64,000 nt of DNA from the NCBI RefSeq assembly GCF_016859285.1, contig NC_053419.1:13280501-13344500 (forward strand), read 5' to 3'. Origin of the DNA: Xiphias gladius (taxonomy: Eukaryota; Chordata; Actinopteri; Istiophoriformes; Xiphiidae). The translations under genes were made by a program, and so were the position numbers. Below the pieces are notes generated by a model. The model was not told the origin of the DNA. It searched no databases and saw nothing but the letters and a program-made list of their open reading frames with translations. Of the stretch, positions 63,301-64,000 are shown one piece after another. Each line of letters starts with the position of its first letter. Positions within the stretch are counted from its first letter, which is position 1.

Positions 63301-64000
63301 TTATTTGTAGCATATCAACTACATGAGCCTGATGGAGGTTTTGGGGGCTTCATTTTCCAACCTGCAACTCGCCCAGCAGAGCTCTTCTTTGGCTCAGTCG
63401 AACATGAACTCCTCACACCCTACTGTGTCATCATCCTATGTAACCAATTCCATCCCTCCGCCAAATGCCTTACCTGTTCAAACCACCATTTCTGTGACAC
63501 CCCAGACACAGGCAAATGTTCCATGTTCAGGATCCAACAACCCTCACTTCAGTCAGGCCCCTGCATGTATGTTTGCAGAGCAGCCTGCCGTACAGAGCTC
63601 AGGGAAAACCTTTCCAAGAGGTGGCCAGTGTCAGATCACCAGGAAACTACCCTCCACTGCCAATGGTGCAGATGCACATGATCAGGTATTAGTCTAATGT
63701 ATTGTTAAATTGTGAAATATTGTCTTTATGTGTGAAACATATTTACATCACGGTGAAATCAAGCTAAATACATTTTCTCTTTTCTTCAGGAAATTCAGCC
63801 ACTCTCTGTCCAGGCGGAGTCACCAGAAATCCAGTTCAGACAGAGCAGGAGGTTAATCCCATCTTCTCAGGGGCTCCTGTCCACTACTGACATTAGTCAC
63901 ACTGTTCCCAGTGCTCCTGTGGTACTGCCCTCTAATGATAGCATACAAAATGACCCTGCAACCCAGGTCTCGGGCCTGAAATTACTACAGCTCCAGCATC
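51180..64000 (+). CDS. cplane1: cplane1 (C5orf42/JBTS17), partial at 3' end, 31 exons in window
   Basis: Ciliogenesis and planar polarity effector 1, a large basal-body protein that works with INTU, FUZ and WDPCP to load intraflagellar transport proteins; human mutations cause Joubert syndrome 17. Exons: 51180-51260, 51369-51504, 51594-51713, 52054-52286, 52426-52529, 52609-52765, 52875-52978, 53410-53592, 53890-54139, 54261-54461, 54636-55426, 55580-55770, 56221-56301, 56389-56553, 56812-56979, 57094-57325, 57468-57604, 57695-57912, 57994-58158, 58700-58847, 58934-59043, 59138-59287, 59395-59506, 60182-60497, 60585-61697, 62136-62284, 62376-62461, 62547-62611, 62963-63221, 63311-63685, 63790 onward. 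All junctions keep frame, giving about 2270 residues (human about 3200). The start MELKLEVV...KRKKPWPRFCWLG matches human. Blocks: FLLDDKRISEIN near residue 33, a WD-like N-terminal region, LPEAVWLAYHLGDWKT, LKASVMAG, NGLYLPSPPLYCPQP, GTWEFELEDEEYLNFLELFL near 1559, and HINYMSLMEVLGASFS. Exon ends at low-identity places are less certain. Confidence 0.95.
56043..56063 (+). repeat. (TA)n microsatellite in cplane1 intron 12
   Basis: About 20 bp of perfect TA, following a TTTTC-rich run. Confidence 0.85.
59779..60102 (+). mobile_element. 3' end of a LINE in cplane1 intron 23
   Basis: A short frame MASKLENDLPEELRLTKS followed by LTSFKSF and a stop is the C-terminal tail of a fish LINE ORF2 (typical form: A-KLWN-LPEE-R---S--SFKS). 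It is followed by AT-rich 3' untranslated sequence including TTTGTAACATTGGTTTTCGA, and ends in (ATT)n at 60088-60102, a usual LINE 3' end. It is 5'-truncated, in the same orientation as cplane1, and a different family from the relic in gltp. Confidence 0.65.

Overview
The window is vertebrate nuclear DNA, almost certainly from a ray-finned fish and probably a spiny-rayed teleost. The evidence is multi-exon genes with GT-AG introns, very long CA/TG microsatellites, CpG-rich promoter patches, and teleost-type repeats (short hAT-like DNA elements, LINE relics). There is no bacterial or viral gene content and no operon, CRISPR array or recognisable RNA gene. I see no previously undescribed biological system. 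The notable signals are gene-structure and regulatory details.

Layout: (1) 847-14184, plus strand, git2: ArfGAP, ankyrin repeats, Spa2-homology repeats, coiled coil and paxillin-binding bundle, in 20 coding exons including a 90-nt exon that is easy to miss. (2) 15521-16730, a non-autonomous hAT-like element ending about 330 bp before the next start codon. (3) 17059-19420, plus strand, gltp, a complete 209-residue glycolipid transfer protein with all headgroup-binding residues; its last intron carries a LINE relic. (4) 23110-35407, minus strand, fam222a (aggregatin family): a small first coding exon, a 10.7-kb intron, and one large coding exon with a pure 14-codon glutamine tract. (5) 35450-50350, a gene-poor stretch with microsatellites, dispersed repeats, a CpG-rich promoter-like block at about 43.3-44.7 kb (probable fam222a promoter) and a 544-bp hAT-like element with a near-perfect 8-bp target duplication. 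(6) 51180 to the window end, plus strand, cplane1 (C5orf42/JBTS17), 31 coding exons and about 2270 residues before the window cuts it off. A good RFX X-box match lies upstream.

GIT2, GLTP and FAM222A are neighbours in human 12q24, where TCHP lies between GIT2 and GLTP, and TRPV4 between GLTP and FAM222A. Neither is visible here. CPLANE1 is on human chromosome 5, so its position beside fam222a marks a rearrangement boundary. The four proteins act in different processes (Arf/focal-adhesion signalling, glycolipid transfer, a poorly understood aggregation-prone protein, and ciliogenesis). There is no sign that they form a functional unit.

Exon boundaries were read by eye from splice motifs, reading-frame continuity and remembered human/vertebrate protein sequences. 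No alignment or database search was run.
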